64,000 nucleotides of DNA from Cellulomonas sp. URHE0023 (GCF_000688475.1 NZ_JIAN01000005.1:1736001-1800000), one strand, 5' to 3'. Positions 26,933 to 35,780 are shown, numbered from the stretch's first letter. The notes: a model not told the origin generated them from the sequence alone. A program made the numbers and translations.

Positions 26933-28702
26933 ATGGAGCGGATCGGACTGGCACCGGGTTCGGAGATCGGTGGATACACCGTCGTGGCGCCGCTCGGGCA
27001 AGGTGGCATGGGGACCGTGTACCGGGCCGTCGACGGAGCCGGTGACGCAGTCGCCCTGAAGCTGCTGCACACGAACATCGGTACGGATGCCGCTGCGAGG
27101 GCGCGTCTGCGTCGTGAGGTCGTGGCACTGCAGAAGCTCCGTCACCCCGGCGTCGCGGCGATCCTCGATGCCGAGGCCGACTCCACCGAGGCGTTCCTGG
27201 TGACCCAGCTCATCCACGGCGACAACCTCGAGGAGCACGTCCGCGAGCGGGGGCCGCTGGACGCCGAGGACCTGCTCGATCTCGCCGAAGGGCTGCGCGA
27301 CACGCTCGTCGCCGTGCACGGTGCGGGCGTCGTCCACCGGGACCTCAAACCGTCCAACGTGCTCGTCACCGACGACGGCCCGGTGCTGATCGACTTCGGC
27401 ATCGCGCAGGCCACCGGTGACTCGCCGATGACGGCGACGGGTCTGGTCATCGGGACTCCCGGGTACCTGGCCCCCGAGCTGCTCGACGGTGAGGAGCCGA
27501 GCGCCGCATCCGACTTCTGGGGCTGGGCCGCCGTGCTCGCGTTCGCGGCCACAGGTCGTCCGCCGTTCGGCACCCGCCCGCTCGAGGCTGTGCTCGCACG
27601 GGCACGCTCCGGCGAGGTGGACGTCGACGGTGTCGGGCCGCTGACGGCCGCCGCGCTGAGGAGGGCACTGGCCCCGGACGCCGGGCAGCGGACCAGCCCG
27701 GACGACGTCGTCGCGGCTCTGACCCTGGTGGTGGCAGAGGGCGAGCCGGTGCTCGACGACGACGCGACGACCGCAGTCGCCCCGCAGGACGCTGCAGCAA
27801 CGGCTCTGCTGGGCGTCGAGCCGGCCACCGTCGTCCTTGCCGCCGGTGCTGTGGGTCCTGGTGCTGCGGCGTCCGGAGTCTCGGCCGGCGCCGCGGCGAG
27901 CGACGGGCTGACGCGCCCGTTCGACCCTGGTGCGGGTGTCGCGCCGGACGAGCAGGACCTCTACGACGGCGAGGAGCTGGACGACGGCGAGGAGCTGGAC
28001 GACGGCGAGGAGCTGGACGAGGAAGGCGTCGACTGGATCGAGGAGGACCTCGACGCGTCCGAGGGGGTCGGGCCTGAGGGGTCGGGGTACGTCCGCCCGC
28101 CGGCACGGCGTCGCTGGGGGACGCTCCTCGCGTTCGCGGTGCTGATCGGTTCTGCCGGCGCGATCTACCCAGGCATCACCCTGATCGCGTTCCTGGTGAT
28201 CGTCGTCGCCATCCGGACCATCGGGTCGAGCGTCGAGTCGATGCACGCCCATCGCGAGCGTGTCGGCGTCCGTCGCTCCGACCACGCGCGAGCGGTCGCC
28301 ACCGGACCGTGGCACCTCGTGCGCTCGCTGCTGGGCCTCCTGCCCTCACTCCTGGTCGCCAGCAGCGTCGTGGTGATCCTGCTGGGCGTCTCGGGATGGC
28401 TCATCGGCGAGGGGCACTGGACGATCTCGGGGTCCGCGTCGGGCGAGGAGCCGCAGGGCACCACCGCGACGCTGCTGGTCGCCGCGATCCTGATGGTGGG
28501 GGTGTGCCTGATCTGGTGGGGGCCGCTCTCGCGCATGACCCGACTCGGTGCCCGCCGGGTGCTCGCCGTCGTCGCGCCGGGGCGCAAGGGTGCTCTCATC
28601 GCGATCGCGGTCCTGCTCGGCGTCTCGGCGATCTTCGTCACACTGATCCTCACAGGCTCCGACATCGTCTGGGCGCCGCTCCCGGCGCCGACCCTGCCCT
28701 GA
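26933..28702 (+). CDS. Membrane-bound Ser/Thr protein kinase (PknB-type)
   Basis: 589-aa kinase. Glycine loop LGQGGMG at 21-27, ATP lysine 43, HRDLKPSN from 135 and DFG at 154-156, followed by GTPGYLAPE, so all catalytic residues are present. An Ala/acidic linker contains three perfect copies of DGEELD (residues 345-362). Four membrane helices fill residues 390-589, and there is no PASTA domain, so the C-terminus is mostly in the membrane. TACCGT at 26921-26926 lies six bases before ATG, indicating a leaderless mRNA. Divergent from the alkaline phosphatase. Substrates unknown. Confidence 0.93.
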   Translation: MERIGLAPGSEIGGYTVVAPLGQGGMGTVYRAVDGAGDAVALKLLHTNIGTDAAARARLRREVVALQKLRHPGVAAILDAEADSTEAFLVTQLIHGDNLEEHVRERGPLDAEDLLDLAEGLRDTLVAVHGAGVVHRDLKPSNVLVTDDGPVLIDFGIAQATGDSPMTATGLVIGTPGYLAPELLDGEEPSAASDFWGWAAVLAFAATGRPPFGTRPLEAVLARARSGEVDVDGVGPLTAAALRRALAPDAGQRTSPDDVVAALTLVVAEGEPVLDDDATTAVAPQDAAATALLGVEPATVVLAAGAVGPGAAASGVSAGAAASDGLTRPFDPGAGVAPDEQDLYDGEELDDGEELDDGEELDEEGVDWIEEDLDASEGVGPEGSGYVRPPARRRWGTLLAFAVLIGSAGAIYPGITLIAFLVIVVAIRTIGSSVESMHAHRERVGVRRSDHARAVATGPWHLVRSLLGLLPSLLVASSVVVILLGVSGWLIGEGHWTISGSASGEEPQGTTATLLVAAILMVGVCLIWWGPLSRMTRLGARRVLAVVAPGRKGALIAIAVLLGVSAIFVTLILTGSDIVWAPLPAPTLP

Positions 28703-28796
28703 GCCCGGATTCACGCCGATCCCGGGCCCCGGCGGCCTCGCTGACGTCCGACCCGTCGAAGTCTCGCGATGCGGGACCGCCCTGGCGTCCGGGCGG

Positions 28797-28814
28797 CTCA
28801 CCCCTTTGGGTGAG
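28797..28814 (+). terminator. Hairpin after the kinase gene
   Basis: CTCACCC (28797-28803) and GGGTGAG (28808-28814) with a CTTT loop, 95 bases after the kinase stop. Short and without a T-run, so a weak candidate. Confidence 0.4.
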
Positions 28815-28848
28815 TGCCTGACCGGGTGGCTGGCGGACGGGAACATGG

Positions 28849-29025
28849 GTGACGCAGCAGGAGCATGGTGGTGAGCAGGTCGTCGAGGGTCGCCGCAGCA
28901 ACGGCGACGTGGTCCGGTTCGACCACCGCACCGGGACGCTCGGAGTGCATCGCGGTGACGTGATCATCGCGTGGTTCCGGCCCGACGAGGGGTACGAGTT
29001 CTTCGTGCGCGAGGTTGCCAAGTGA
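28849..29025 (+). CDS. Small protein resembling the C-terminal end of a polymorphic nuclease toxin
   Basis: 58 aa from GTG 28849, too short to be noticed by length alone. The sequence includes NGDVVRFDHRTGTLGV and then WFRPDEGYEFF. This recalls the extreme C-terminus of BECR-fold nuclease toxin tips, which often read VVRYDPATxEFGV...TYFRPD...YF (family impression, not tested). Its stop overlaps the GTG of the next gene in a GTGA, so the two are translated together. An in-frame stop at 28819-28821 rules out a longer protein, so it is either an orphan tip or a small protein in its own right. Confidence 0.5.
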   Translation: MTQQEHGGEQVVEGRRSNGDVVRFDHRTGTLGVHRGDVIIAWFRPDEGYEFFVREVAK

Positions 29026-29447
29026 TCGCACCGCCGGGAGCGTTCGACACGGAGTTCACCGCGTACGTGCGCAGCCGGGGCCTGTGGCGCGACGACACCG
29101 CCGGGGCACTGCTCGAGCGGTGGTCCAGCTTCGTCGAGGAGTGCGAGCACGGGTACCGGGAGGACGAGTTCGCCTACGCCAACGAGGTGATGTCCCGCAC
29201 CACGCTGGAGGCGGCGATGCGGGCCCCGTCCCTGGCGCGCTTCCCCGAGACGGCGGTGCTGCGCGGGCAGGTCGCGGCGATCGACGCGCGGTTCAGGAGG
29301 CTGCTCGTCGAGGACGCGCACCGCGGCATCGACGTGGAGGAGTGGTGGCTCCGCGGCGTCGTCCGGTACGCCGGGCACCGGCTCGCCCGGGAGTGGAAGC
29401 AGTCGTTCGGCTTCGACGTCGAGGTGGTCCGCCGCTCGCGCGCCTGA
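29022..29447 (+). CDS. Hypothetical protein, candidate immunity partner
   Basis: 141 aa, soluble, rich in acidic residues in the first half (SSFVEECEHGYREDEFAY) and in Trp/Arg near the end (EEWWLRG, LAREWKQSFGFDVEV). I do not recognise a domain. The start codon overlaps the stop of the 58-aa gene. Size, acidity and coupling to a toxin-tip-like gene fit an immunity protein, but this is an inference from arrangement only. Confidence 0.6.
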   Translation: MIAPPGAFDTEFTAYVRSRGLWRDDTAGALLERWSSFVEECEHGYREDEFAYANEVMSRTTLEAAMRAPSLARFPETAVLRGQVAAIDARFRRLLVEDAHRGIDVEEWWLRGVVRYAGHRLAREWKQSFGFDVEVVRRSRA

Positions 29448-29481
29448 CGGTTCCTCAGGCGCTGGCCCTACGCTGTGCGGC

Positions 29482-29994
29482 ATGACGGCTCAGGGACGCG
29501 CGCTCGACGCGTTCCCGCGTGCACGCCGGTCGGTTCTTCCGCTGGCCGCCCTGGGCGTGCTCTCGCTGTTCACCGCCACCGTCGCAGCCCAGGGGCGGGT
29601 GGTCCTGCACGACTGCGTGAGCCCCGGTGGCACGTTCGGTGCGCTCGGCCTGCGGCTCGCGGTGCTGCAGGACGTCACAGACTGCCCCGAGGGCTCGTAC
29701 GGGCTCGGCGGGGTGTCACGGGGCGCGGTCCTGCTGCTCAGCGTCGCGCTGCCGGTGCTCGTCGGGTACGCGCTCCTCACCGCGGGCGGCGTGGGTGTGT
29801 CGGCACTGCTCGTGAGAGCGGTGCTGCAGGCGCGGGCGATTCTGGTTGCCGTCCTGCCGCAGCTCATGACGGACGCGTCGCCGGTGCCCGGCGGCCTCCG
29901 GGCGACCGTCCCCGCCGGACGGCCGCCCGTGCCGCGAACTCGGGTGATGGTCGGGTGCATCGCGCGGCGGGGGCCTCCGCCTGCCGCCGCCTGA
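29482..29994 (+). CDS. Hypothetical two-helix membrane protein
   Basis: 170 aa. Hydrophobic segments at about residues 17-36 and 75-115 enclose an outside loop with two cysteines (HDCVSPGG and TDCPEGSYG) that could form a disulfide. The cytoplasmic tail is Pro/Arg-rich. TACGCT at 29469-29474 is seven bases before ATG, so the mRNA is likely leaderless. It lies 36 bases before the thioredoxin-fold gene, a neighbour that handles disulfides. Family not recognised. Confidence 0.6.
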   Translation: MTAQGRALDAFPRARRSVLPLAALGVLSLFTATVAAQGRVVLHDCVSPGGTFGALGLRLAVLQDVTDCPEGSYGLGGVSRGAVLLLSVALPVLVGYALLTAGGVGVSALLVRAVLQARAILVAVLPQLMTDASPVPGGLRATVPAGRPPVPRTRVMVGCIARRGPPPAAA

Positions 29995-30030
29995 CCTCCC
30001 CGAACCCCATCCACAGCACTGGAGTGCACC

Positions 30031-30945
30031 ATGCCCACGAACGAACCACGTCCCACCAAGGCGGTCCGGCGCGACGAAGCCCGTGCCAAGGCAGCGCAGA
30101 TGCGCAAGGAGCAGGAGCGCAAGGCCAAGCGCACCCGCTTGATCGGCATCGCGGTCCTCGTCCTCGCCGTTCTCGCGCTCGGCTTCATCGTCTGGAAGAT
30201 CGTCACGGAGCAGAACGCGAACGAGAGCGCCAACTCCGAGGTCGTCTACGGCGGCACCGCCGCGGACGTGATCCCTCCCGCGCTCGCCGACGTCAGCGCG
30301 CCCGCACCCGCAGCCGACAACGGCGGCATCCCGGTGAGCGGGAACGGTGCCGACGCGGTCGGTGACGTCGGCGACGGCGACGTCGTCCTCACGATCTACT
30401 TCGACTTCATGTGCCCGGTCTGCGGCACGTTCGAGCAGATCAACGGCGAGGACCTCGACACCCTGCTGGCGGACGGCGGCACGACGATCGAGTACCACCC
30501 GATCTCGTTCCTCGACTCCAAGTCGTCCGGCACGAGCTACTCGACCCGGGCCGCGAACGCCACGGCGATCGTGGCCGACAAGGACCCCGAGCACTTCGCC
30601 GAGTTCGTGAGCGCGATGTACGTGGACCAGCCCGCCGAGGGTTCGGCCGGCCGGACGGACGCGGAGATCGCCAAGATCGCGACGGACGTCGGCGTGCCGC
30701 AGGACGTGGCCGACTCGTTCACGGACACCGTGAGCGGCACCTTCGAGACCGGCTCGGCCGACGACCCGACCTCGAACGAGGGCACGTGGCGGACCTTCGC
30801 ACCGTGGGTCACGGCCGCGACCGCCCAGATGCAGACCGACATCGGTGAGATCGGGACGCCGACCGTCCTGATCGACGGGAAGAAGTTCACGAACTGGCAG
30901 ACGCCTGGCGCGCTGCTGGACGCGGTCAACGCCGCGAAGTCCTGA
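30031..30945 (+). CDS. DsbA-like thioredoxin-fold membrane protein
   Basis: 304 aa. A basic, helical cytoplasmic start (RRDEARAKAAQMRKEQERKAKR) leads to one membrane helix (about 37-55) and an extracytoplasmic thioredoxin fold of the DsbA_4 type. The active site CPVC is at 128-131 after TIYFDFM; the cis-proline loop is EIGTPTVLIDGK. Expected to oxidise or isomerise disulfides in exported proteins. GGAG at 30021-30024 precedes the ATG. A strong hairpin follows. Confidence 0.9.
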   Translation: MPTNEPRPTKAVRRDEARAKAAQMRKEQERKAKRTRLIGIAVLVLAVLALGFIVWKIVTEQNANESANSEVVYGGTAADVIPPALADVSAPAPAADNGGIPVSGNGADAVGDVGDGDVVLTIYFDFMCPVCGTFEQINGEDLDTLLADGGTTIEYHPISFLDSKSSGTSYSTRAANATAIVADKDPEHFAEFVSAMYVDQPAEGSAGRTDAEIAKIATDVGVPQDVADSFTDTVSGTFETGSADDPTSNEGTWRTFAPWVTAATAQMQTDIGEIGTPTVLIDGKKFTNWQTPGALLDAVNAAKS

Positions 30946-30953
30946 CCTGACGG

Positions 30954-30993
30954 GAACGTGGGCGCGCCTCCCGCGGGAGAGGCGCCCACGTTC
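30954..30993 (+). terminator. Terminator after the DsbA-like gene
   Basis: A 12-bp stem, GAACGTGGGCGC (30954-30965) with GCGCCCACGTTC (30982-30993), and a further partial stem in the loop. Nine bases after the stop. Confidence 0.8.
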
Positions 30994-31029
30994 GTCCAGG
31001 GGCCCGGGCTGGGTATCCTTGGGCCGCCC

Positions 31030-31103
31030 GCCTCCTTAGCTCAGCTGGCCAGAGCACCTGTCTTGTAAACAGGGGGTCACCGGTTCGAATCCGGTAGGGG
31101 GCT
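31030..31103 (+). tRNA. tRNA-Thr (anticodon TGT)
   Basis: Complete cloverleaf of 74 bases: acceptor GCCTCCT with AGGGGGC, D arm GCTC/GAGC, anticodon stem CCTGT/ACAGG with loop CTTGTAA (anticodon TGT, reading ACA), and T arm ACCGG-TTCGAAT-CCGGT. Discriminator T; the CCA end is not encoded. Confidence 0.97.
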
Positions 31104-31113
31104 CCGTACGGCG

Positions 31114-31133
31114 AAGGGCCCTTCGGGGCCCTT
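31114..31133 (+). terminator. Terminator after tRNA-Thr
   Basis: AAGGGCCC (31114-31121), TTCG tetraloop, GGGCCCTT (31126-31133), eleven bases after the tRNA and followed by TCGTCGT. Confidence 0.85.
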
Positions 31134-31184
31134 TCGTCGTCAGTGCGGCGTCCTCCCTGGGGCGACGGCCTGCGCACGCGCTTC

Positions 31185-31226
31185 GCGGACGCCACGAGGC
31201 GGACGCCACGAGGCGGACGCCACGAG
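31185..31226. repeat. Three perfect 14-bp tandem repeats
   Basis: GCGGACGCCACGAG occurs at 31185-31198, 31199-31212 and 31213-31226. It lies between tRNA-Thr and the membrane hydrolase gene. No coding role is apparent in the 216-base gap, which otherwise holds only the tRNA terminator. Confidence 0.85.
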
Positions 31227-31319
31227 CAGGCCACCGTTCGCCGGTCGACCGCCGTGGCCGACGGCCTCGACGCCGTGACGTGGTGCAGGCCGAGGCGGTG
31301 ACCGCCCGTCCCCTCCCGG

Positions 31320-34229
31320 TCAGGCCTTGCGGTGCTCGGGGTCGAGCAGGTCGACGAGCTCCTGGAGCTGCTCCCGATACTGCGGCACCCGCGGGTAGTC
31401 GTAGTGGGTCTCGACCGAGAAGAGGTAGGAGATCGGGTTCTCCTCAGCCGCGACGCGGTCGATGGGCGACTCGGAGTAGTTGTCGACCGGGAAGCCGATG
31501 AAGTCCGTCCGCCGCCACAGGCTGCGCCAGCGCGGGTTCTCCTCACCGGTGGCGGTCAGCGCACCGGCGATCGTCAGGGGGCCTCGGTGAGCGGGCGCCA
31601 GCTGGGGCGTCTTGCCCGCCTTGTACGCCCAGGGGTCGATGAACCACGGTCGGCTGGCCCTGGCCCCTTGGGTGCCCAGGACGTCAGGGCCGAACAGCTC
31701 CGGGAAGAACCGCCCGAAGTAGGCCCGAAGCTGGGTGCCGTAGGTGATCAGGGCGATGCGTGGGTCGGTGGGCCCTTTGCCGCCGACGGCGTCCCACCGC
31801 GCCAGCAGGGCGCCGACAGCAAGCACGCCGCCGAGGCTGTGGGCCGACAGGACGACCCGCCGGTGCGGCGTGACCGTGGGGCGGACGGTCTCGTCCTCGA
31901 CGTCGAGAGCGTTGAGCCAGCTGTCCATGCGGGAGCGCAGCTCGGGGACTGCGCGCTCGGCGTAGCACGGCGGAGCGAACGGGTGAGCGGCTCGGGGCAG
32001 GAAGCACATGAGGTCCCAGAGCAGGCCCCACGGGCGCGTCAACGACCGCTTCGAACCCGCGAGCACGACGCTGGCGACGATCAGGGCTGCCGCGAGCCCG
32101 ATCGCAGGACCGGACCACTGCTCGACAGTGCCCCACACGCTCCGGGTGACGCCTTCGAGCCGGATTTCGCTGCGCAGGGCTCGTAGCGCCAGTGTCGCGG
32201 CGAGCTCGAGGACGAAGACGACGGCCAGGACGCCGACGATCCGCTCGGCGCGGTGGGCGAGGGCCGCGGTGTGCCGGGCAGGCTGGATCTTGAGGTCGAC
32301 CGAATTCTCGGCGAAGGGAACGTCGGGGATCGTCTTGTGAGCCAGGAAAGCCGCGTGCACCAGCAGCACGACGACGAAGACGATGAAGGCGGTCAGGCCG
32401 AGCACGGAGATGACCTGGAAGTCCTTCAGCGCAGGTGAGGGGTCGAGCGTGACCGGGTCCGTCAGGTGGACCTGGACAGGCCTGCGCAGAGCGTCCGCGG
32501 CGTCGAGCGTGGCCTGCTGGGTGCTGTCGATCGCCACGTTCTCGGGCGCACCCGGCTTGTTGAGCCAGGCGCTGACCAGCGCGACGGTCGCGGCGCTGAG
32601 AACCATCGCGATGCCCGCCGCCAGGCTCAGGAACACGAAGGGCGCGCGTCCCATCCAGCCTTCCGCTCTGCGGTTTGCCTGCTTGCGGTTCTTGTACAAG
32701 GACCGGCCGACCAGTGCGGCGAGCGCTATAGAACCCACCACCCACATGGCCGGCGCGAACGTCGTGCCCTGCCACCAGATCGCGAGCACCGTGGCAAGTC
32801 CGGCGACCGCGGTGAGCGGGCCCCAGTAGAGCGCGGGCAGGTGTCCACGCAGCCCGATCGCACACAGGCTCAGCAGGAAGAGGATGCCCACGAGCACCGT
32901 CGGGACGGCATCGAGACCGACGATGGCGATCGACGGGTCGTCGAGGGTCGGCCGGACCGGGACGGTGTGGGTGCCCACCACCGCCAGCTCGCAGAGGGCG
33001 AACACCACGACGGAGGCGATCAGCAGGAGGGCGTCGCGCCAGCGACGGACGTTGCTGTCTGTGTCCTCCGGATGATCGCGGACGCCGGCGGGGTCGATCC
33101 GCACCACGGCGACCCGTATACCCACGACGACGAGCAGGACTGCCGCGGCGACGACGAGAGCGGCCCAGGTCTTCGGGTCGCCCGAGATCGGGGTCGAGTC
33201 GCCTCCGATCGACCTCCAGGCGCTCGGGCTCAGACAACCGTTCGCGCCGAAGCCGGGACCCTTCCAGCACGCCGACGTCCCGTAGAAGAGGTAGTGCCAG
33301 GCGAGCACCAGGCTGAGCAGCGCAAAGGCGGCAGCCAGGTGGCTCAGCCACAGGACGCTGGACCGCTTCGAGTGCGACCAGAAGCCGTGGCGTGCCAGGA
33401 CCGGCCAGCTCAGCCCGTAGGGCTTCTCGGTGTCGCCGTTCGAGCTGCCGTTGGCGGCGGTCACGGAGCGACGACGTTCGTACTTCACGTTGCCCGTCGA
33501 CCCGACCGCCCCGAGGGTCGCGACACCGAGCGCGACGACCAGGGAGAGAACGGCGGCCCGCGACCCGGGGGTCCAGCGCGCCCAGGAGTCGATCGCGGAC
33601 GGCAGCGCTGAGCACACCTGGACGTACCGGACGGGCGTGCCGTCGACAGCGGCAGGTACGGGGATGTAGCACTGTGCGGCGACGAACCACAGCGTGACCG
33701 TCGCGGCGGTGGCCACCCAGAGCAACGTGAGGGTCAGCCCGAACAGGCGGACCAGGGCGCCGGCGCCTGATCCTCGGCGGGTCCCCAGCGGTTCCTTGAG
33801 GTCGGCGGTCCAGTACGCCACGTTGGCGAGACCGAACGGGATGATGACCACCCAGAGGGCGCGGATGACGCCGGCGATCGTGCCGCTGACTGCGCCGAAC
33901 CCGGGGACGACCGAGAGCCGCGACATCGCACCCCAGGAGTACGCCTCCCGCCGAACGCACGGGTGAACCCTTCGGTGGTCGTCCTTCGGGTACGTCTCGG
34001 TCGCGGCAGCGGCCGCCGCCGTCGGCACCCAGAAGCTGCCGAGCTCGTCGCCGTCCACCTGCTCGACCTGGCCGGCGGTGAGGCCGAGCATCACGGCGGG
34101 AGCGGTGTTGTTGATCCCGTGGATGCGCAGCTCGAGCACGTGCGGTGCGATCGGCGCAGCTGGCTCGGGCTCCGGCTCGGGCTCAGGCTCCGGCGGTGTC
34201 GTGGTCTGGCGGCGTCTGCGCAGTCCCAT
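31320..34229 (-). CDS. Large multi-spanning membrane protein with alpha/beta-hydrolase-like elements
   Basis: 969 aa from ATG 34229. After a basic start and an (EP)5 run comes LELRIHGINNTAP (HGI at residues 37-39), like the oxyanion strand of lipases. About thirteen membrane helices fill residues 120-740. The cytoplasmic or outer C-terminus has VVLSAHSLGGVLAVG with the nucleophile-elbow serine at 798, then a hydrolase-like region with ITYGTQLRAYF and a late His (SVETHYDYP). The catalytic fold thus seems split by the membrane domain. Family not named with confidence; a lipase or esterase on a lipid is possible. Confidence 0.8.
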   Translation of the reverse strand: MGLRRRRQTTTPPEPEPEPEPEPAAPIAPHVLELRIHGINNTAPAVMLGLTAGQVEQVDGDELGSFWVPTAAAAAATETYPKDDHRRVHPCVRREAYSWGAMSRLSVVPGFGAVSGTIAGVIRALWVVIIPFGLANVAYWTADLKEPLGTRRGSGAGALVRLFGLTLTLLWVATAATVTLWFVAAQCYIPVPAAVDGTPVRYVQVCSALPSAIDSWARWTPGSRAAVLSLVVALGVATLGAVGSTGNVKYERRRSVTAANGSSNGDTEKPYGLSWPVLARHGFWSHSKRSSVLWLSHLAAAFALLSLVLAWHYLFYGTSACWKGPGFGANGCLSPSAWRSIGGDSTPISGDPKTWAALVVAAAVLLVVVGIRVAVVRIDPAGVRDHPEDTDSNVRRWRDALLLIASVVVFALCELAVVGTHTVPVRPTLDDPSIAIVGLDAVPTVLVGILFLLSLCAIGLRGHLPALYWGPLTAVAGLATVLAIWWQGTTFAPAMWVVGSIALAALVGRSLYKNRKQANRRAEGWMGRAPFVFLSLAAGIAMVLSAATVALVSAWLNKPGAPENVAIDSTQQATLDAADALRRPVQVHLTDPVTLDPSPALKDFQVISVLGLTAFIVFVVVLLVHAAFLAHKTIPDVPFAENSVDLKIQPARHTAALAHRAERIVGVLAVVFVLELAATLALRALRSEIRLEGVTRSVWGTVEQWSGPAIGLAAALIVASVVLAGSKRSLTRPWGLLWDLMCFLPRAAHPFAPPCYAERAVPELRSRMDSWLNALDVEDETVRPTVTPHRRVVLSAHSLGGVLAVGALLARWDAVGGKGPTDPRIALITYGTQLRAYFGRFFPELFGPDVLGTQGARASRPWFIDPWAYKAGKTPQLAPAHRGPLTIAGALTATGEENPRWRSLWRRTDFIGFPVDNYSESPIDRVAAEENPISYLFSVETHYDYPRVPQYREQLQELVDLLDPEHRKA

Positions 34230-34334
34230 GGTCCGGCCCCCTGGCGGACCGTCCGTGCGGTCCTGCCGGACGACGCTATAGGCCCCAGCCCGCGTGCGGA
34301 ATGTCCGGAATGCCCATTTCACCCGCCATCGCGG

Positions 34335-34955
34335 CTACTCGGTGCGCAGGTCCAGGCCCATCGCCTCGATGATCACGACAGCCTGCTCGAGAGTGATGAT
34401 GGCGCGGTCGAGGTTCACTGTCGCGGGGTCGATCCCCCCGAGCTGGCTCCCACGCAGGTCGCACCCGGACAGGTCGGACCGGTGCAGCCAGGCTGACGTG
34501 AGGTCGCAGTCCCGCAGCGTGCCGCCCGGTGCACGCACACCGGTGAGGTCGGCCTCGCGCAACGTGACGCCGGTGAACGTCGCGGAGTGCAGGTCTGCCC
34601 CGGGCAGGCCGACGAAGGACCAGTTGCCGCCCTCGACCTTCGTGATGTCGAACGTGCAGCCGTCGAACATCGAGCCGATCAGCTTGCACCGCTCGAACCT
34701 CGCGTCGAAGAACGTCGACCGCGAGAACGTGCAGCTGACGAAGGCGGCGTCGGTGTGCACGGAGGCGTTGAACTTCGCGTGCCGGAAGGTGCACTCCTCG
34801 AAGACCGCGCCGGACCCGAAGGCCTCCGTGAGATCGAGGTCGACGAACTCGACCCGCGAGAACGTCTGGCCCGTGAGGTCACGTGCGTACCAGTCCTCGC
34901 CGCGGACGGTGCTGGTGGTCAGAGGTGCGGGTTCGCCGCCCCGGCGTTCGGCCAT
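34335..34955 (-). CDS. Pentapeptide-repeat protein
   Basis: 206 aa. Residues 25-175 are built of A(D/N)LxX-type five-residue steps, for example FEECTFRHAKFNA, GADLHSATFTGVTLREADLTG and SDLSGCDLRGSQL, which fold as a right-handed quadrilateral beta-helix. The C-terminal 30 residues are helical (LDRAIITLEQAVVIIEAMGL). Related Qnr/MfpA proteins bind DNA gyrase as DNA mimics (established), but many pentapeptide proteins have other or unknown roles. ATG 34955 is preferred over an upstream ATG. Confidence 0.85.
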   Translation of the reverse strand: MAERRGGEPAPLTTSTVRGEDWYARDLTGQTFSRVEFVDLDLTEAFGSGAVFEECTFRHAKFNASVHTDAAFVSCTFSRSTFFDARFERCKLIGSMFDGCTFDITKVEGGNWSFVGLPGADLHSATFTGVTLREADLTGVRAPGGTLRDCDLTSAWLHRSDLSGCDLRGSQLGGIDPATVNLDRAIITLEQAVVIIEAMGLDLRTE

Positions 34956-34998
34956 GCCACGATCATGGCCCACCCGGCCTGGTCGCGAGCGGCCCGGT

Positions 34999-35670
34999 TC
35001 AGCCGGTGGGGCCGGTCTGCTCCAGCAGGCGCAGCGCGGCACTCACCCGAGGGTTCCGCTGGGGGTCGCTGTCGATGCCCAGCGTCGCGTACATGCCGTT
35101 CACGTGGTTCTGTACAGACTTCTCGGTGATGCCCAATCGGTCGCCGATGCCTGCGTTGCTCAGGCCCGCGGCGAGCAGACGCAGCACCTCGTACTGGCGG
35201 TCCGTCAGTCGGGCCACCGCAGACCCCGCCCGAGGCGTCATCCGCGCCAGCAGCGCAGGGTCCAGCACCGTCTTGCCGACGGCTGCCGCCCTCACGGCAC
35301 CGATGAGCACCTCCTCGCTGGTGGAGGAGTTCTTCGACAGGTAGCACCACCCTGCCGCGACGTCGGGTGGAAGGTCGAGCAGCAGGTCCATGGCGTCGTG
35401 CGCGGACAGCAGCAGCACCCCGAGCTCCGGCATCCGCCGACGCAGCGTCACGCCCAGAGCGATGCCGTTCCCGTCGGGCAGGTCGATGTCCAGGATCACC
35501 ACGTCGACGAGCCCCGGGCGGATCATCCGCGCTGCGTCGGTCGCCGTGCCGGTCGCGACCACGACATCCAGCCCCAGGCTAGAAGCGAGCGTGTGCTCGA
35601 GCATCGACCGGAACAGCGGTTGGTCCTCGACGACGGCGACGCGGATCGGTTGGTGGCTGGGTGTGATCAT
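34999..35670 (-). CDS. NarL/LuxR-family response regulator
   Basis: 223 aa. The receiver domain has the acidic pair at 15-16 (VVEDQ), phosphoacceptor Asp61 (ILDIDLPDG), and a lysine in YLSKNSS. The C-terminal LuxR helix-turn-helix (about 155-215) has LTDRQYEVLRLLAAGLSNAGI and KSVQNHVNGMYATLGI. ATG 35670 is chosen because the receiver starts nine residues later. It is divergent from the histidine kinase gene (110 bases apart) and beside the SipW locus. It likely regulates that locus (inference). Confidence 0.9.
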   Translation of the reverse strand: MITPSHQPIRVAVVEDQPLFRSMLEHTLASSLGLDVVVATGTATDAARMIRPGLVDVVILDIDLPDGNGIALGVTLRRRMPELGVLLLSAHDAMDLLLDLPPDVAAGWCYLSKNSSTSEEVLIGAVRAAAVGKTVLDPALLARMTPRAGSAVARLTDRQYEVLRLLAAGLSNAGIGDRLGITEKSVQNHVNGMYATLGIDSDPQRNPRVSAALRLLEQTGPTG

Positions 35671-35780
35671 CGGCACCAGTATCGTCGGGAATCGGGTTCC
35701 GTGGAGTTCCACGCGCCCCACTCACCCGGACGTGTCGGTTGTCGCCGCAGCCGCCCCACCGGCGGGGACAGGAGCGCGCG

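Noticed and set aside
31030..31226. tRNA-Thr as a genomic-island attachment site
   Set aside because: No integrase and no repeated tRNA 3' end were found within the window; the 14-mers do not match the tRNA end.
31684..33960. 758-codon minus-strand frame inside the membrane hydrolase gene
   Set aside because: Same strand but shifted frame of a gene with clear membrane helices and hydrolase motifs; the product is Arg/Pro-rich noise.
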